Assembly (NCBI RefSeq): GCF_019969725.1
Contig: NZ_JAHXYW010000008.1
Span: 124,001-188,000 of the forward strand
Direction of reading: 5' to 3'
Source: Neobacillus bataviensis
Lineage (GTDB): Bacteria; Bacillota; Bacilli; Bacillales_B; DSM-18226
DNA: 64,000 nt
The notes below the pieces were generated by a model. The model was given only the letters and a program-made list of their open reading frames with translations, was not told the origin of the DNA and did no database searches. Positions 20,042 to 29,299 of this stretch are shown here, one piece after another (the first letter of the stretch is position 1; every line of letters begins with the position of its first letter). A program made the position numbers and the translations under genes.

Positions 20042-23000
20042 TTATTGAAGAACCGTTACTTTTGCTGGCGTTGTTGATACTTTAAAACCGTCTTTTGACA
20101 CTACATCTGCAGAAATAAAGTAATTTCCATTTGGCAATTCCGGTTTAGGTACCCATTTTCTATGAACTTCTTTCTCATTTTTGTATTCAAACGTATCGAC
20201 TATATTTCCATTTTCATCTTTAACATAGAACGTCCAGTCTACTCTGTTTTGAGCAAAATAATCAATCTCTGTCGGGGTTTTTTGGCTTAAATTTTTAGTC
20301 GGATATACACCGGAATTGGAAAGTACCATCCATTCACTCATATATTTTGGACTTTGATCTCCCCAAACGGTATACGAATGATTAAATGCGTAATCCGCTC
20401 CGACAACAACGATACTTTTCGGTTCGTAGTTTAAGACTAATTTTGTGGCATTACCAGGTGTGTAATAATTACCGTTTACCCAAACCATTGAAGCCGCATA
20501 TCCACTTCCGTTTTCGTTATCTGTACCTTTCCACGTAATCTCATATTTCCCGTTAATTGGAGTTATAATAATGTCTGTCACTTTAGGAAGGGTGGAATCC
20601 ACTTTAACAGGCATTTTCACTTCTTGTGGTTTTGCTGATGGGTAATCTAATGTCGTTCTAATCACATATTGATAATTTCCATCTGGTACAAATTGTCCGG
20701 ACTCATCTGTCATATCCCAATAATAGTTCTCAGGGTAATAAGTATCTCCAAACGACATAATATTTTTTCTGAATTTCCACGGTTTACCTGTAAACTCACT
20801 GTAGTCTCCTAAATATTTAATGATATTTCCTGATTGATCTTTAATAAACATTTCTGTTTTGTTTAAATTACGTAAAGCTGTAAAAGAAGAATAGATACCA
20901 TTTAAATGGAAGTTTGGCGAGATGGCAATTTTGTTAAGATCAAATTTGCCAGTTTGGGAATCGTATCCTTTTGGATAACGTTCTGATGTACCATCCCAAA
21001 GTGCTGTATAGCCCAAAAAGGCGTCTTTCTCCCATGCCGGAGGATCGATATTTTGCGGTTCATCCCATTTTCCATAGAAGCCCATATAAGGAACCGATAA
21101 TGGTACAGCTTTATCTTGGTCTTTGTCTGCTGGAACGAGACGGACAAATCCTTCCACGAAACTATTTTTCTTTAAAGTATCTGGTAAAGTTATATTAACC
21201 GTGAGCATTTTTGTTTGACCCGGTTTGATTTTAACTAATGCCCCTGTTTTGTCTGTTACGATGTTATCATTTACAGTTACAGTTGCACCCTTAATTCGTT
21301 CACTCGTTAATGTTAAATACTCTTTTGAATCCAATTGCCCATCATTATCTAAATCAAATTGCTTCGTTTCCGTTTTATCTTTTAAAAGCTCAACATAAAT
21401 ATTGTATTCAATATCATCAATATTATTTTTACCTTTTGGTGTGTCGAAGGCTTCCATGCTTAATTTAAAGCTAATATTTTGACCAATTTCCTTTAAAGCA
21501 ACCGCCCCGGCTTTTTCCAAAGGAGTATTTCTACTTTGAACAATGACAGGAGTATTTGTGGCATTTTGAACTTTCATTAAGCCAGACCCTTGTATGCGTG
21601 GTGAATATGGAACTTCACCATTTGTTCTTGGATCCATAACAACATCTGCTGTATTCATTAATGCCAGTTTTGCTTTTAAAACTGTATCTTCTGAATGTGA
21701 TAATCCTTTTTGATATAATGCCTGCAATAAAAGTGCTGAACCGGCTGCGACATGTGGAGTTGCCATCGAAGTACCATTCATCACTTCATAATCATCACCA
21801 GGGACAGTTGAATAAATATTGCCGCCAGGAGCAGAAATCTCTGGTTTAAAATCTAAAGTTGTTGGGGAGCCGTAGGATGAAAAATATGACATTTTGTCTT
21901 TGTTTTCGTTATCAATCCAAGTATCCCCTGCCAATTTCATTTTAACAGTTTGACCACTTTTTAGTTTTTCAATTAGCGCTTGCCCTGGAGCCTTTCCTGT
22001 TGTAGCAGTTGGTATGGAATTTTCACTCAATTTTAGATAGGGATAATCAGACCCCATATTATCAGGTGGTATGATGATAACCGCCTTTGCTCCATATCTT
22101 GCTGCGTTAAATTGAAAAGTGGAATAAGAATAATATTGATTGGCTAATTTTATTACGGCAATGTAGCCAGTTTTATTGGCAGGAAAATCAGCTTTGGTCC
22201 GTCCTTCGTTTACATACACCATTTCATACTCTTCATTTTGTTTTAAAAATCTTGAAAGTTTAAAGTTATATTTTGCAGGAAACATTGTTTGATCTTGGAA
22301 TGGAAGCTTTAAACCATTTGTTTCAGCTAATGTATTTAAATGCATTTTTGTATTTTCATAGGATGCAACGGATAAAGCATAGGGACTTACACCAGGAGCA
22401 CCAACTGTCCCAATATCAGGATTTTCTGCATATGGCTCTGAAGCAGAGCTAAGAAATAAACTATTTTTAGTACTATAAGCGGAATTACCGGCTGCAACAA
22501 CAACAAGAGTTCCATGTTCAGTCGCTACTCGAATGGCTTTTTGAACCGGATCATCTTCTTCACTAACATAGCCTGCATCCACACCCAAACTCATGTTGAT
22601 GACATCTGCCTCCATAGTAACAGCATGCTCCATTCCTGCAATAATATCATCCTCGTAAGCTCCTCCGCCGCCATTATCTGAGAATACCTTTTCAGCTAAT
22701 AGCTGGACACCTGGTGCAATACCAGCAACACCGCCAGCTGCTTCGTCCCCATCTGCTCCAATTGTACCAGCTACGTGCGTTCCATGGGGGCTGCCATTAA
22801 CACCAGGGATGACATTTGTATCATTGTCTGCCCAATCATAGCCTGTAGGAACTTTATCTGAATACCAATTTTCATTTACATCTGTTTCAGCAAATTTTTG
22901 ATTGATTCTATCTTGAGTCCATTTTTCTTTCGCTTTGGCTTCATCTGATAGTTTCATATCTTTATGCATATAATCAATTCCGGAATCTACGACAGCAACC

Positions 23001-23587
23001 AGTAATCCTTCACCTTTAAAGCCATATTGCTCCCAAACTTTTTGAGCTTGTACTAATTCTTTGCTGGCTGCCATCGTTTCATGGAATGTCCTGGCAATAT
23101 GTACTTTCTGGACGCCAGGAGTGGATTGGATCTCATTTAAGTTTTGATACTCTGTTTCTACACTAAATCCGTTAAAGCTTTCAAAAAAGCGTTGTTTTAC
23201 TTTAGGGGGAGAATCAGATTTTGACTTATTTTTCTTTGAGATCTCCGCAATTACTTTATCTTGTTTTTCCTTAAATAAAGCCTTTTTGTTTTTGTGGGAA
23301 AAGTCATTATCTGTCGCTGGTTCAACTTCCACGATCAAACGAACCGTATCAGTCGGTTTATAGGTTTTATTTACACCTTCTTTTTTATCTCCTTTATATA
23401 GCAAATCTTTTTTTTCTATTTGTAAATTTCCATTTTGCACCAATAATTGATTTGTTTCTTCTGTAATTGCCTGATGCGGGGCTGATAAATCATTTTCGTC
23501 TGCTAAAGCTGTATAGGATGAAAAGATCAATGAGGTTAAAGCGGCTGTGGTCATTACTTTAAATGCTTTTATTTTTCCACTTTTCAT
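20042..23587 (-). CDS. Secreted S8 protease, Vpr/C5a-peptidase-like (1181 aa)
   Basis: Paralogue of the neighbouring 1183-residue protease with the same layout. Signal peptide about 1-29 (LTSLIFSSYTALAD), propeptide about 85-170, and catalytic Asp201 (VVDSGIDYMHKD), His268 (SPHGTHVAGT), Asn368 and Ser607 (NGTSMATPHVAAG). A PA insert, a C5a-peptidase-type Fn3 segment with EF-hand-like DLDNDGQLDSKE near 745, and C-terminal FlgD/Ig-like domains follow. The propeptide linker differs most from the sister (DSPPKVKQR region). Start ATG 23587 has AGGAGAGG upstream. Secretion and proteolysis are well supported by the motifs; the target is unknown. Confidence 0.93.
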   Translation of the reverse strand: MKSGKIKAFKVMTTAALTSLIFSSYTALADENDLSAPHQAITEETNQLLVQNGNLQIEKKDLLYKGDKKEGVNKTYKPTDTVRLIVEVEPATDNDFSHKNKKALFKEKQDKVIAEISKKNKSKSDSPPKVKQRFFESFNGFSVETEYQNLNEIQSTPGVQKVHIARTFHETMAASKELVQAQKVWEQYGFKGEGLLVAVVDSGIDYMHKDMKLSDEAKAKEKWTQDRINQKFAETDVNENWYSDKVPTGYDWADNDTNVIPGVNGSPHGTHVAGTIGADGDEAAGGVAGIAPGVQLLAEKVFSDNGGGGAYEDDIIAGMEHAVTMEADVINMSLGVDAGYVSEEDDPVQKAIRVATEHGTLVVVAAGNSAYSTKNSLFLSSASEPYAENPDIGTVGAPGVSPYALSVASYENTKMHLNTLAETNGLKLPFQDQTMFPAKYNFKLSRFLKQNEEYEMVYVNEGRTKADFPANKTGYIAVIKLANQYYSYSTFQFNAARYGAKAVIIIPPDNMGSDYPYLKLSENSIPTATTGKAPGQALIEKLKSGQTVKMKLAGDTWIDNENKDKMSYFSSYGSPTTLDFKPEISAPGGNIYSTVPGDDYEVMNGTSMATPHVAAGSALLLQALYQKGLSHSEDTVLKAKLALMNTADVVMDPRTNGEVPYSPRIQGSGLMKVQNATNTPVIVQSRNTPLEKAGAVALKEIGQNISFKLSMEAFDTPKGKNNIDDIEYNIYVELLKDKTETKQFDLDNDGQLDSKEYLTLTSERIKGATVTVNDNIVTDKTGALVKIKPGQTKMLTVNITLPDTLKKNSFVEGFVRLVPADKDQDKAVPLSVPYMGFYGKWDEPQNIDPPAWEKDAFLGYTALWDGTSERYPKGYDSQTGKFDLNKIAISPNFHLNGIYSSFTALRNLNKTEMFIKDQSGNIIKYLGDYSEFTGKPWKFRKNIMSFGDTYYPENYYWDMTDESGQFVPDGNYQYVIRTTLDYPSAKPQEVKMPVKVDSTLPKVTDIIITPINGKYEITWKGTDNENGSGYAASMVWVNGNYYTPGNATKLVLNYEPKSIVVVGADYAFNHSYTVWGDQSPKYMSEWMVLSNSGVYPTKNLSQKTPTEIDYFAQNRVDWTFYVKDENGNIVDTFEYKNEKEVHRKWVPKPELPNGNYFISADVVSKDGFKVSTTPAKVTVLQ

Positions 23588-23793
23588 GGGCGCCTCTCCT
23601 TTTAGAATGTTTTAAATCTGCAATTCTGTTTATCCTTTTAAATCACTAGATTAAGAGAATAGTAATTAACTATAAATAGCGATATTAAATAAAATAACAC
23701 CACCCATCATCCCTGATATTTTAGAACCAACTTTTTGCAGCAAGAGTAAATAAAATCAAACAAAATTGTACAATCATGGTAAAACACAGTAAA

Positions 23794-24212
23794 TTGGGGG
23801 ATTCCCATTTGATTCAAAAGTCTTAGCTTTTGTCGAATTATACTTAAAAATATCAAATATAGGATAGTTTACGAGGAGTTTTTGGTTTTATAGGGAGAAA
23901 AATTCGAATATTTGTCGAAATAAATAATTTTTGTAGAGTCGTTCATTTGAAATAAATGGGGGAATATAAGGAATTTCATTTAATTTCATAAACACTAGCA
24001 AAGTTTTAAGAACGAAAATGAGCAAAAAGACCTACTATTAGAAAAATATCAAATTCATCCAATTTTTCCGAAGTATTTAGATAATTCGCAGAATTCCCCC
24101 AAATTCTATTTACGTAAAAACTTAAATATAAAAACAATTTAATAAAATTCCAATAATTTTTAAGCGTTAAAATCGCCCTTTTTTTCATTTTTTTAGTATC
24201 AAAATCCCCCAA
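23794..24212. promoter_or_regulatory. Head-to-head control region with four TTCCCCCAA-type motifs
   Basis: Two motifs face the minus-strand protease: 23794-23802 (CAGTAAATTGGGGGATT) and 23956-23964 (ATGGGGGAA). Two face the plus-strand pseudogene: 24094-24102 (TTCCCCCAA) and 24204-24212 (ATCCCCCAATTTACTG). The innermost pair is separated by 130 bases. The arrangement suggests two divergently transcribed protease genes that once shared the same control element. Nothing coding was recognised between 23588 and 24260. Confidence 0.5.
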
Positions 24213-24261
24213 TTTACTGGACGTTTAGTCCAAAGTAGAATAAAACAAACAAAGAAATGCC

Positions 24262-25735
24262 AAATTAGCACCGTTAGGCATAACTCAAAAGGACAATACT
24301 CTTTGGGGCTACATTAATCGAAAAGACTTACCGAATTTTTCATTCCCGATTGAAGATAACAGGGACACAAAAATCGGGATTGAAAAGTCAGATATTGAAA
24401 ATGGGCCAGCAACGGCGATAATGTATTATCCCAAGTTCCTATAAGTGAGGAGAAATTTGCTAAGGAAGTACAAAGGGTCAATCAGGAATTTCCTTCAGCC
24501 TATTCATTGTTGGATTCTACAATATCTATGAATTCCAAAACGTGAAAGTGAATCCAGAGTTCCAAAAATATGCTCTAGAGCGAGGGTTGAATGTAACAGT
24601 AGATCAACCAGTTGTAAAGCCGCACCCAGAGTTAGGATTTAGCAAAAATACAGTTAACGTTGGAGCTCAAATTAGCGGAGATGGATTCCAAGGATTTAGT
24701 GGCGACACACCATTCCTTGATGTAACCTTCAAGCTAGTAAACGATTATTTTGATATTATATGGGATGCAATGGACGGAGATCTAAATACGAAAACATTTA
24801 GTTACATGCAGTATGGGGAATCTACGCCGAAAAAAATAACTTCTTTCACCCAAATCTACAGCTATAAAGTTATTATGACGCATTCCTTTATAACTTCGTA
24901 TGCACGCATTGAAGCATTCAACGGCAATTGGGCTAAAGATTTATCGACAGTTGGAGCAAAAGCCTATGCGCAAGATTCTAACGGTGTGAAATACCCGGGT
25001 ACAATTGAAAAAGATGGTACAGTCAAAGTGAACGATATTCCGTTATCAAAAGATCCTTACAATATTGTTGTAGAAGCACCTGGACATTTAAAGAGTATTC
25101 AAAAAGTGACTCTAGGTACAAAAACAACTTGGGGCGAAGATGTCGGAGAAATCCGTTATATAGCGGGTTCTCAGCCTGTAGCTGCTGCCGGTGATGTCAA
25201 TGGCGATGGCGTGATTGATGTCCTGGACGTCAAGAAATTAGCCAATAAGATTGGCATGCAGGATCAAGACGAGTTCAAAGTGTAAGATTTGAATCAAGAC
25301 GGCATCATCAATGAGACGGATATGAAGTTCCTCGTTAAGAACCTATATAAATCGAACCCAGATGCGACCGTCAAGCCGAAAGAAGCAGTTGCAGATAAAT
25401 ATAGCACAGATTACTTCAATGAATTAGGAATCGCTTCTACGATTAACACGTTGAAGAATACAGCAGAATCGAAAAATACGGTTTCACTTAGCTGGATCGC
25501 GGCTGTCAATGCAACTGAAGTGAAAATTGAGCAATCGAACGATAATGGCGTTACATGGAGCACTTCGACAACGGAGCAACCAGTTACAGTAAGCTCAAAT
25601 AATGCGGTAGTGACAGGATTATCAGAAAATAACTCCTACCAGTTTAGAGTGAAAGTAGTTGGCGGTTTAAACGCGGGTATTTCTAACGTTGTTAAGGTAA
25701 TAACAGAAGATGCTTTAGCTAGTAAAAAGAAATAA
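24262..25735 (+). pseudogene. Broken C-terminal part of a secreted protease with dockerin and Fn3 domains
   Basis: Coding similarity moves through three frames. The first segment (about 24262-24446) reads LAPLGITQKDNTLWGYINRK and on to YYPKFL, then stop. The second (about 24435-24540) reads VPISEEKFAKEVQRVNQEF. The third (24530-25735) contains VNVGAQISGDGFQ, a dockerin pair (GDVNGDGVIDVLDVKKLA, then LNQDGIINETDMKFLVKNLY) and an Fn3 domain ending EDALASKKK. The third segment carries an in-frame TAA at 25283-25285, inside the dockerin. So there are two frameshifts, one nonsense codon and no 5' half. The frame is otherwise well preserved, suggesting fairly recent decay. A truncated product from 24542 might still be made but would lack a signal peptide. 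Confidence 0.85.
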
Positions 25736-25790
25736 CAACAAACATTTCGTAGTAACACCGACGGCCTAAAAAGTAAGGCTTTTGCGGAAA

Positions 25791-25834
25791 AAAATAGCAG
25801 CACAAACCCATCTAAGGGTTTTGCTGCTATTTTT
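25791..25834. terminator. Bidirectional terminator after the dockerin pseudogene
   Basis: Stem AAAATAGCAGCACAAACCC with GGGTTTTGCTGCTATTTTT (one mismatch), loop ATCTAA, with T or A tracts on both sides. It serves the plus-strand pseudogene and possibly the convergent metalloprotease. Confidence 0.85.
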
Positions 25835-25888
25835 ATTGTGTTTCATATTTTTAAATCACATTGTTGTAAAGAAATAGATAGTGCATAC

Positions 25889-26590
25889 CTAGTTTAGAGT
25901 TTTTATAAATTGATACGTTTTTGGAGCTTTGATTCGCAGGAGCTCTTTAGTTTCTTTATTTAAATAATACATCGCGAAGCTTTCGGCAAAGTATTCTTCC
26001 GGGTATAAGAAATAGTTGTTTCCAGGAAATATTAGATTGTGTTCCTTTTCCCAAACTTCATGAAATTGGCTGGAGCTGCTGATTTCATTGTAAACATACC
26101 TATCGATGGAATGAGCCATTTCATGGAGCTCGAGGTTAACGGATCCGTGTCCTTTCCCTTTTTCACTGGAGCCGATTTTTACAAGGACAACCTTGGAGCC
26201 GCCGATTCCCGGAACATCATCCCATGTAACGTTGTTTTGATAGCCTCGTGGTGTTTGCCCAGCCAAATTGCTTGCTGTTGGGTTGTCGGTTAGTTTCCCT
26301 GTGAACAGCTTAAGATTAATGCCATGGATATTGATTTTATCTAAAATAGTAACTGGAAGCGAACCAATTCTTGTTATGATCGCGGCAGCTTCTTTTTGGT
26401 CAAATGGCTGTTTCGGAAGTATGATAATTTTATTTAATTGATCTAGTGATTTATTTGTAGTAAGAGGTTGATAGAGGATAGAATTTCTCGGATAATCCAC
26501 AAGTCTAACCCCGTCAATTGCCGCCTGGGATGTGGTATTTATGGATAGGAACAAGCACATCATCATGATTGCAATTACCCATTTACGCAT
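25889..26590 (-). CDS. Secreted metalloprotease, anthrax-lethal-factor / Pro-Pro endopeptidase type
   Basis: 233 residues with a signal peptide (about 1-23, MMMCLFLSINTTSQA) and one catalytic domain. The zinc site is HEMAH (His156, Glu157, His160), followed by YPEEYFAESFA, where Tyr196 and Glu203 keep the seven-residue Tyr-to-Glu spacing of anthrax lethal factor and Clostridioides PPEP-1. Length is typical of the stand-alone PPEP branch of MEROPS family M34. Known PPEPs cut between two prolines in surface proteins often encoded next door. Here the neighbours are giant proteases with Pro-Pro segments, so a processing relation is possible but unproven. ATG 26590 is preceded by TTGGGGGAA, which can serve as Shine-Dalgarno. 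General ATLF membership is firm; Pro-Pro specificity is inferred. Confidence 0.8.
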   Translation of the reverse strand: MRKWVIAIMMMCLFLSINTTSQAAIDGVRLVDYPRNSILYQPLTTNKSLDQLNKIIILPKQPFDQKEAAAIITRIGSLPVTILDKINIHGINLKLFTGKLTDNPTASNLAGQTPRGYQNNVTWDDVPGIGGSKVVLVKIGSSEKGKGHGSVNLELHEMAHSIDRYVYNEISSSSQFHEVWEKEHNLIFPGNNYFLYPEEYFAESFAMYYLNKETKELLRIKAPKTYQFIKTLN

Positions 26591-26718
26591 GCATATTCCC
26601 CCAATTTGTCTATTATTGTTATTAGTAGAATTATAACATGGTAAATAGTTTGCTAGATTCGGAATTTCATAGGTAAAAATGGGGATTATTGCTATTATAA
26701 GTTTTTATTAGGATAGTT

Positions 26719-26905
26719 CATTTACCTTAACAGCATAAATTTGGCTCTCTCGGTAAATGAAAGTCCGTTTCGTTTACCAGAACAGCAAAAATTTAGCTCG
26801 CCAAGGCAATGAAATGGCATTTCATTTACCATAACCGAAAAAATCTATCTCCCTCGGGCAATGAAAGTCCGTTTCATTTACCGTAACAGCAAAAAATTAG
26901 CTCCC
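26719..26905. repeat. 52-bp tandem repeat, about 3.6 copies
   Basis: Units begin at 26719, 26771, 26823 and 26875 with (C)ATTTACC or CGTTTACC, followed by NTAACAGCAAAAATTTAGCTC-like sequence and (G)GCAATGAAAGTCCGTTT-like sequence. The period is exactly 52. Copies are imperfect. There is no open frame and no spacer-like unique sequence between units. It lies between the metalloprotease and the last ter gene; function unknown. Confidence 0.85.
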
Positions 26906-26924
26906 GCCATTCATCATCTACAAA

Positions 26925-26950
26925 AAAGAAAAAGCTGCCAATTCGGCAGC
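26925..26950 (-). terminator. Terminator of the second ter operon
   Basis: Stem GCTGCC/GGCAGC with loop AATTC, then TTTTTCTTTTTT on the minus strand, 18 bases after the terD stop. Confidence 0.85.
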
Positions 26951-26967
26951 ATACCATATCAAAAAAA

Positions 26968-27546
26968 TTAAACCTCTAAGCCAAAGTTGCGGCACAACGC
27001 AGCTAATCCGCCGGAGAAGCCGCTGCCGACTGCGTTGAATTTCCATTCGCCATTATGGCGGTATAGCTCGCAAATGACGACTGCCGTTTCTACGGAGAAA
27101 TCCTCGCCGAGGTCGAAACGGAGGATTTCACGATTGGTTTCTTCGTCGACTACCCGGGCAAAGGCATTGCTAACCTGCCCGAAGTTCTGGTTTCTTGCCT
27201 CGGCGTCATGAATTGTGACCGTAATCGCAATCCTGCTTACATGCGTTGGGACCTTGCTAAAGTCAATTTTGATTTGCTCGTCGTCGCCATCACCTGCACC
27301 GGTGCGGTTATCACCGGTATGTTCAACAGAACCGGAAGGATGAACCAAGTTATTGTAAAAAATAAAATCTAAATCCTGTGTCACCCTGCTGTTTGCATCC
27401 GTTAAAAATGCCGATGCATCCAGATCGAAATCATGGCCGCCATGATAACGGTTTGTATCCCAGCCAAGACCGATAATGACCTTCGTTAACCCCGGATTCG
27501 TTTTCGTTAAATCAATTCTTTGTCCTTTGGATAAGTTGATGCCCAA
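26968..27546 (-). CDS. terD: TerD-family stress protein (192 aa)
   Basis: TerD domain across the whole protein, opening [19 protein letters not shown] and carrying the calcium-binding signatures DFDLDASAF and [16 protein letters not shown]. TerD proteins are cytoplasmic or membrane-associated calcium-binding proteins of the Ter stress system. Start TTG 27546 is preferred over the upstream GTG because GAGGTGAT lies 5-6 bases before it and the family begins MGI or MAI. Last gene of the yceG-telA-terD-terD unit, 13 bases after the preceding terD. B. subtilis homologues are YceC, YceD and YceE. Confidence 0.92.
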   Translation of the reverse strand: MGINLSKGQRIDLTKTNPGLTKVIIGLGWDTNRYHGGHDFDLDASAFLTDANSRVTQDLDFIFYNNLVHPSGSVEHTGDNRTGAGDGDDEQIKIDFSKVPTHVSRIAITVTIHDAEARNQNFGQVSNAFARVVDEETNREILRFDLGEDFSVETAVVICELYRHNGEWKFNAVGSGFSGGLAALCRNFGLEV

Positions 27547-27559
27547 AAGTATCACCTCA

Positions 27560-28174
27560 TTATGAATATGATCGAACTACTTCGCTTAGGCTGGCTGCAT
27601 TTGTGCCGCTGCCGATTGCCGCAAACTTCCATTCATTGTTGTTGCGGTAAATTTCGCCGGTAACAAGACACGTCAGACCACTATAATTATCTGTTAAATT
27701 ATATTTGATTAACTCTTGATTGTTGGTTGGATTTACAACTCTGATAAACGCATTGCGAATCATGCCAAAATGTTGCTTTCTTTTTACGCAGTCATAAATA
27801 TTGACAACGAAAACCAGCTTTTGAATATGAGAAGGTACTCTGCTTAAGTCGATCATAATTTGCTCGTCATCGCCATCGCCAGCTCCCGTCAAGTTGTCGC
27901 CGGAATGCTGAACGCTGCCGTCACTGCTTTTTAAATTGCCAAAATAAATCACGTCTTTATTATTTTGCAATTTGTCATTGGCACCAAGCATGATGACAGA
28001 AGCATCACAGTCCACGTTTGCCGAACTTCCGCCTCCTCCAAATAAAGAGCCTAACAAACCGCCGCCGCCAGAGCTTTGCACAGGGTCCCATCCCAAACCT
28101 ACCATGATTTTAGTTAGCCCTGGATTCCCTTTTGTTAAATCGACACGTTGACCTTTTTGTAAATTAATTGCCAT
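27560..28174 (-). CDS. terD: TerD-family protein with glycine-rich insert (204 aa)
   Basis: TerD fold with [18 protein letters not shown] at the start and [19 protein letters not shown] in the middle. It differs from the other two copies by an insert [19 protein letters not shown] near residues 35-55, and by [11 protein letters not shown] in place of DFDLDAS, so the first calcium loop is altered. Start ATG 28174 follows GAGGTGATTGAT; an upstream GTG is too close to the Shine-Dalgarno site. The divergence from the other two TerD proteins suggests a distinct partner or location rather than redundancy. Confidence 0.9.
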   Translation of the reverse strand: MAINLQKGQRVDLTKGNPGLTKIMVGLGWDPVQSSGGGGLLGSLFGGGGSSANVDCDASVIMLGANDKLQNNKDVIYFGNLKSSDGSVQHSGDNLTGAGDGDDEQIMIDLSRVPSHIQKLVFVVNIYDCVKRKQHFGMIRNAFIRVVNPTNNQELIKYNLTDNYSGLTCLVTGEIYRNNNEWKFAAIGSGTNAASLSEVVRSYS

Positions 28175-28192
28175 ATCAATCACCTCATAAAA

Positions 28193-29296
28193 TTATTGTT
28201 GTTTCATTTTCTTGAAATTATCTTGAAGCTGCTCTAACCGCTTTGTTCCCTCTAAACGCATGCGTTTGTTTTCTTCTTCAATCGCCTTTGTTTCCTGCAT
28301 GCCCTTGATGATGATATTCCAGGATTCTTCAATCGTTTCAATTTTGATGCTCGGACCGCCGGCAAGCCTTGCGATATCTGTGCTTTGCTGCGAAATGTTT
28401 TGCGCGTTTTTCAGGAGCATTTCATTGGTGCGGCGGTCAAGCTCACTCATTGAATCAGCTACAAGCTTTTGCCTTTTTGCTGCCACGGCCTGAATTAAAC
28501 CATTTTTAAAAATTGGAATCGTTGTCACAAAGGCTGAATTGATTTTTCCAATCAGCTTCGTATTACCTCTTTGTAATAAGCGGATTTGCGGAGCAGTTTG
28601 CAACGCTACCATTTTGGCCATTTCTAGATCATAAATACGCTGTTCTAATAGCTCAATGGCATTTCTGAGGGAATCGAGCTGCATTGAGGCCAGCTGATCT
28701 CCTGCGGCTGCACGGGCTTCAAGCTGTGGCAGCTGGTTATTTTTCAGGTCCTCCACCTTGATTTCGCCAGCCACTACATATTTTTCCAGCGCTAAGTAAA
28801 ATTGATAGTTTTGTTCATACATTTGCTCAAGCATATTGGTTGATTCAACCATTTCTTGACGGTATTTTGAAATTTCTACATAGACCTTATCAATTTCTGA
28901 ACCCATGGTTTGATATTTGCCAAAAATCTTTTCAATCATCTTTTCGCCTTTTTTAAACAGTTTGCCAAAAAGACCGGGAGAGGATTTTTGAAAGTCCTTT
29001 GGATCAAAACGGTCCATGATGCGTCCTAACTGTTTGAGCAATTCCCCGGAATCCTCTACTTTTGTTGTCCGCATATTAGCGAGGATTTGATCAGAAAAGC
29101 GTGAGACTTGCACGGCTGGTTCTTTCCCGAACTCTAAAACTTGAATCTGGTCGCGTTCATCAATGGTACGGGCCAAATTTTGTATTTCGGGCTCTTTGCG
29201 AAGAGCCAGCTTTATATCCGATACTTTTGTTTCTGTAAGTACATCTTCATTGCCTGCCGGTGTTAAGCCGCTTGAAGGATTTGGCGTTAGATTCAC
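28193..29296 (-). CDS. telA: TelA-family toxic anion resistance protein (367 aa)
   Basis: Belongs to the TelA/KlaA family (B. subtilis YceH), mostly alpha-helical, with long coiled-coil stretches such as the regions around residues 150-230 and 320-365 and the family core PQIRLLQRGNTKLIGKINSAFVTTIP split by short links. No membrane segment. GTG start at 29296 lies 3 bases after the yceG stop and is preceded by GGGGAGA. Part of the yceG-telA-terD-terD unit. Family members are linked to tellurite and cell-envelope antibiotic resistance; the mechanism is not settled. Confidence 0.9.
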   Translation of the reverse strand: MNLTPNPSSGLTPAGNEDVLTETKVSDIKLALRKEPEIQNLARTIDERDQIQVLEFGKEPAVQVSRFSDQILANMRTTKVEDSGELLKQLGRIMDRFDPKDFQKSSPGLFGKLFKKGEKMIEKIFGKYQTMGSEIDKVYVEISKYRQEMVESTNMLEQMYEQNYQFYLALEKYVVAGEIKVEDLKNNQLPQLEARAAAGDQLASMQLDSLRNAIELLEQRIYDLEMAKMVALQTAPQIRLLQRGNTKLIGKINSAFVTTIPIFKNGLIQAVAAKRQKLVADSMSELDRRTNEMLLKNAQNISQQSTDIARLAGGPSIKIETIEESWNIIIKGMQETKAIEEENKRMRLEGTKRLEQLQDNFKKMKQQ

Positions 29297-29299
29297 TCA

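Noticed and set aside
24006..24212. 68-codon minus-strand frame in the divergent promoter region
   Set aside because: Low-complexity, no Shine-Dalgarno site, and it runs through the TTCCCCCAA motifs; more likely chance in AT-rich DNA.
26596..26604. Sixth copy of the TTCCCCCAA motif before the metalloprotease
   Set aside because: It lies only a few bases before the ATG in the opposite orientation and acts as a Shine-Dalgarno sequence, so it is probably coincidental.
26719..26905. Possible CRISPR array
   Set aside because: Units are contiguous 52-bp copies without unique spacers and there are no cas genes.
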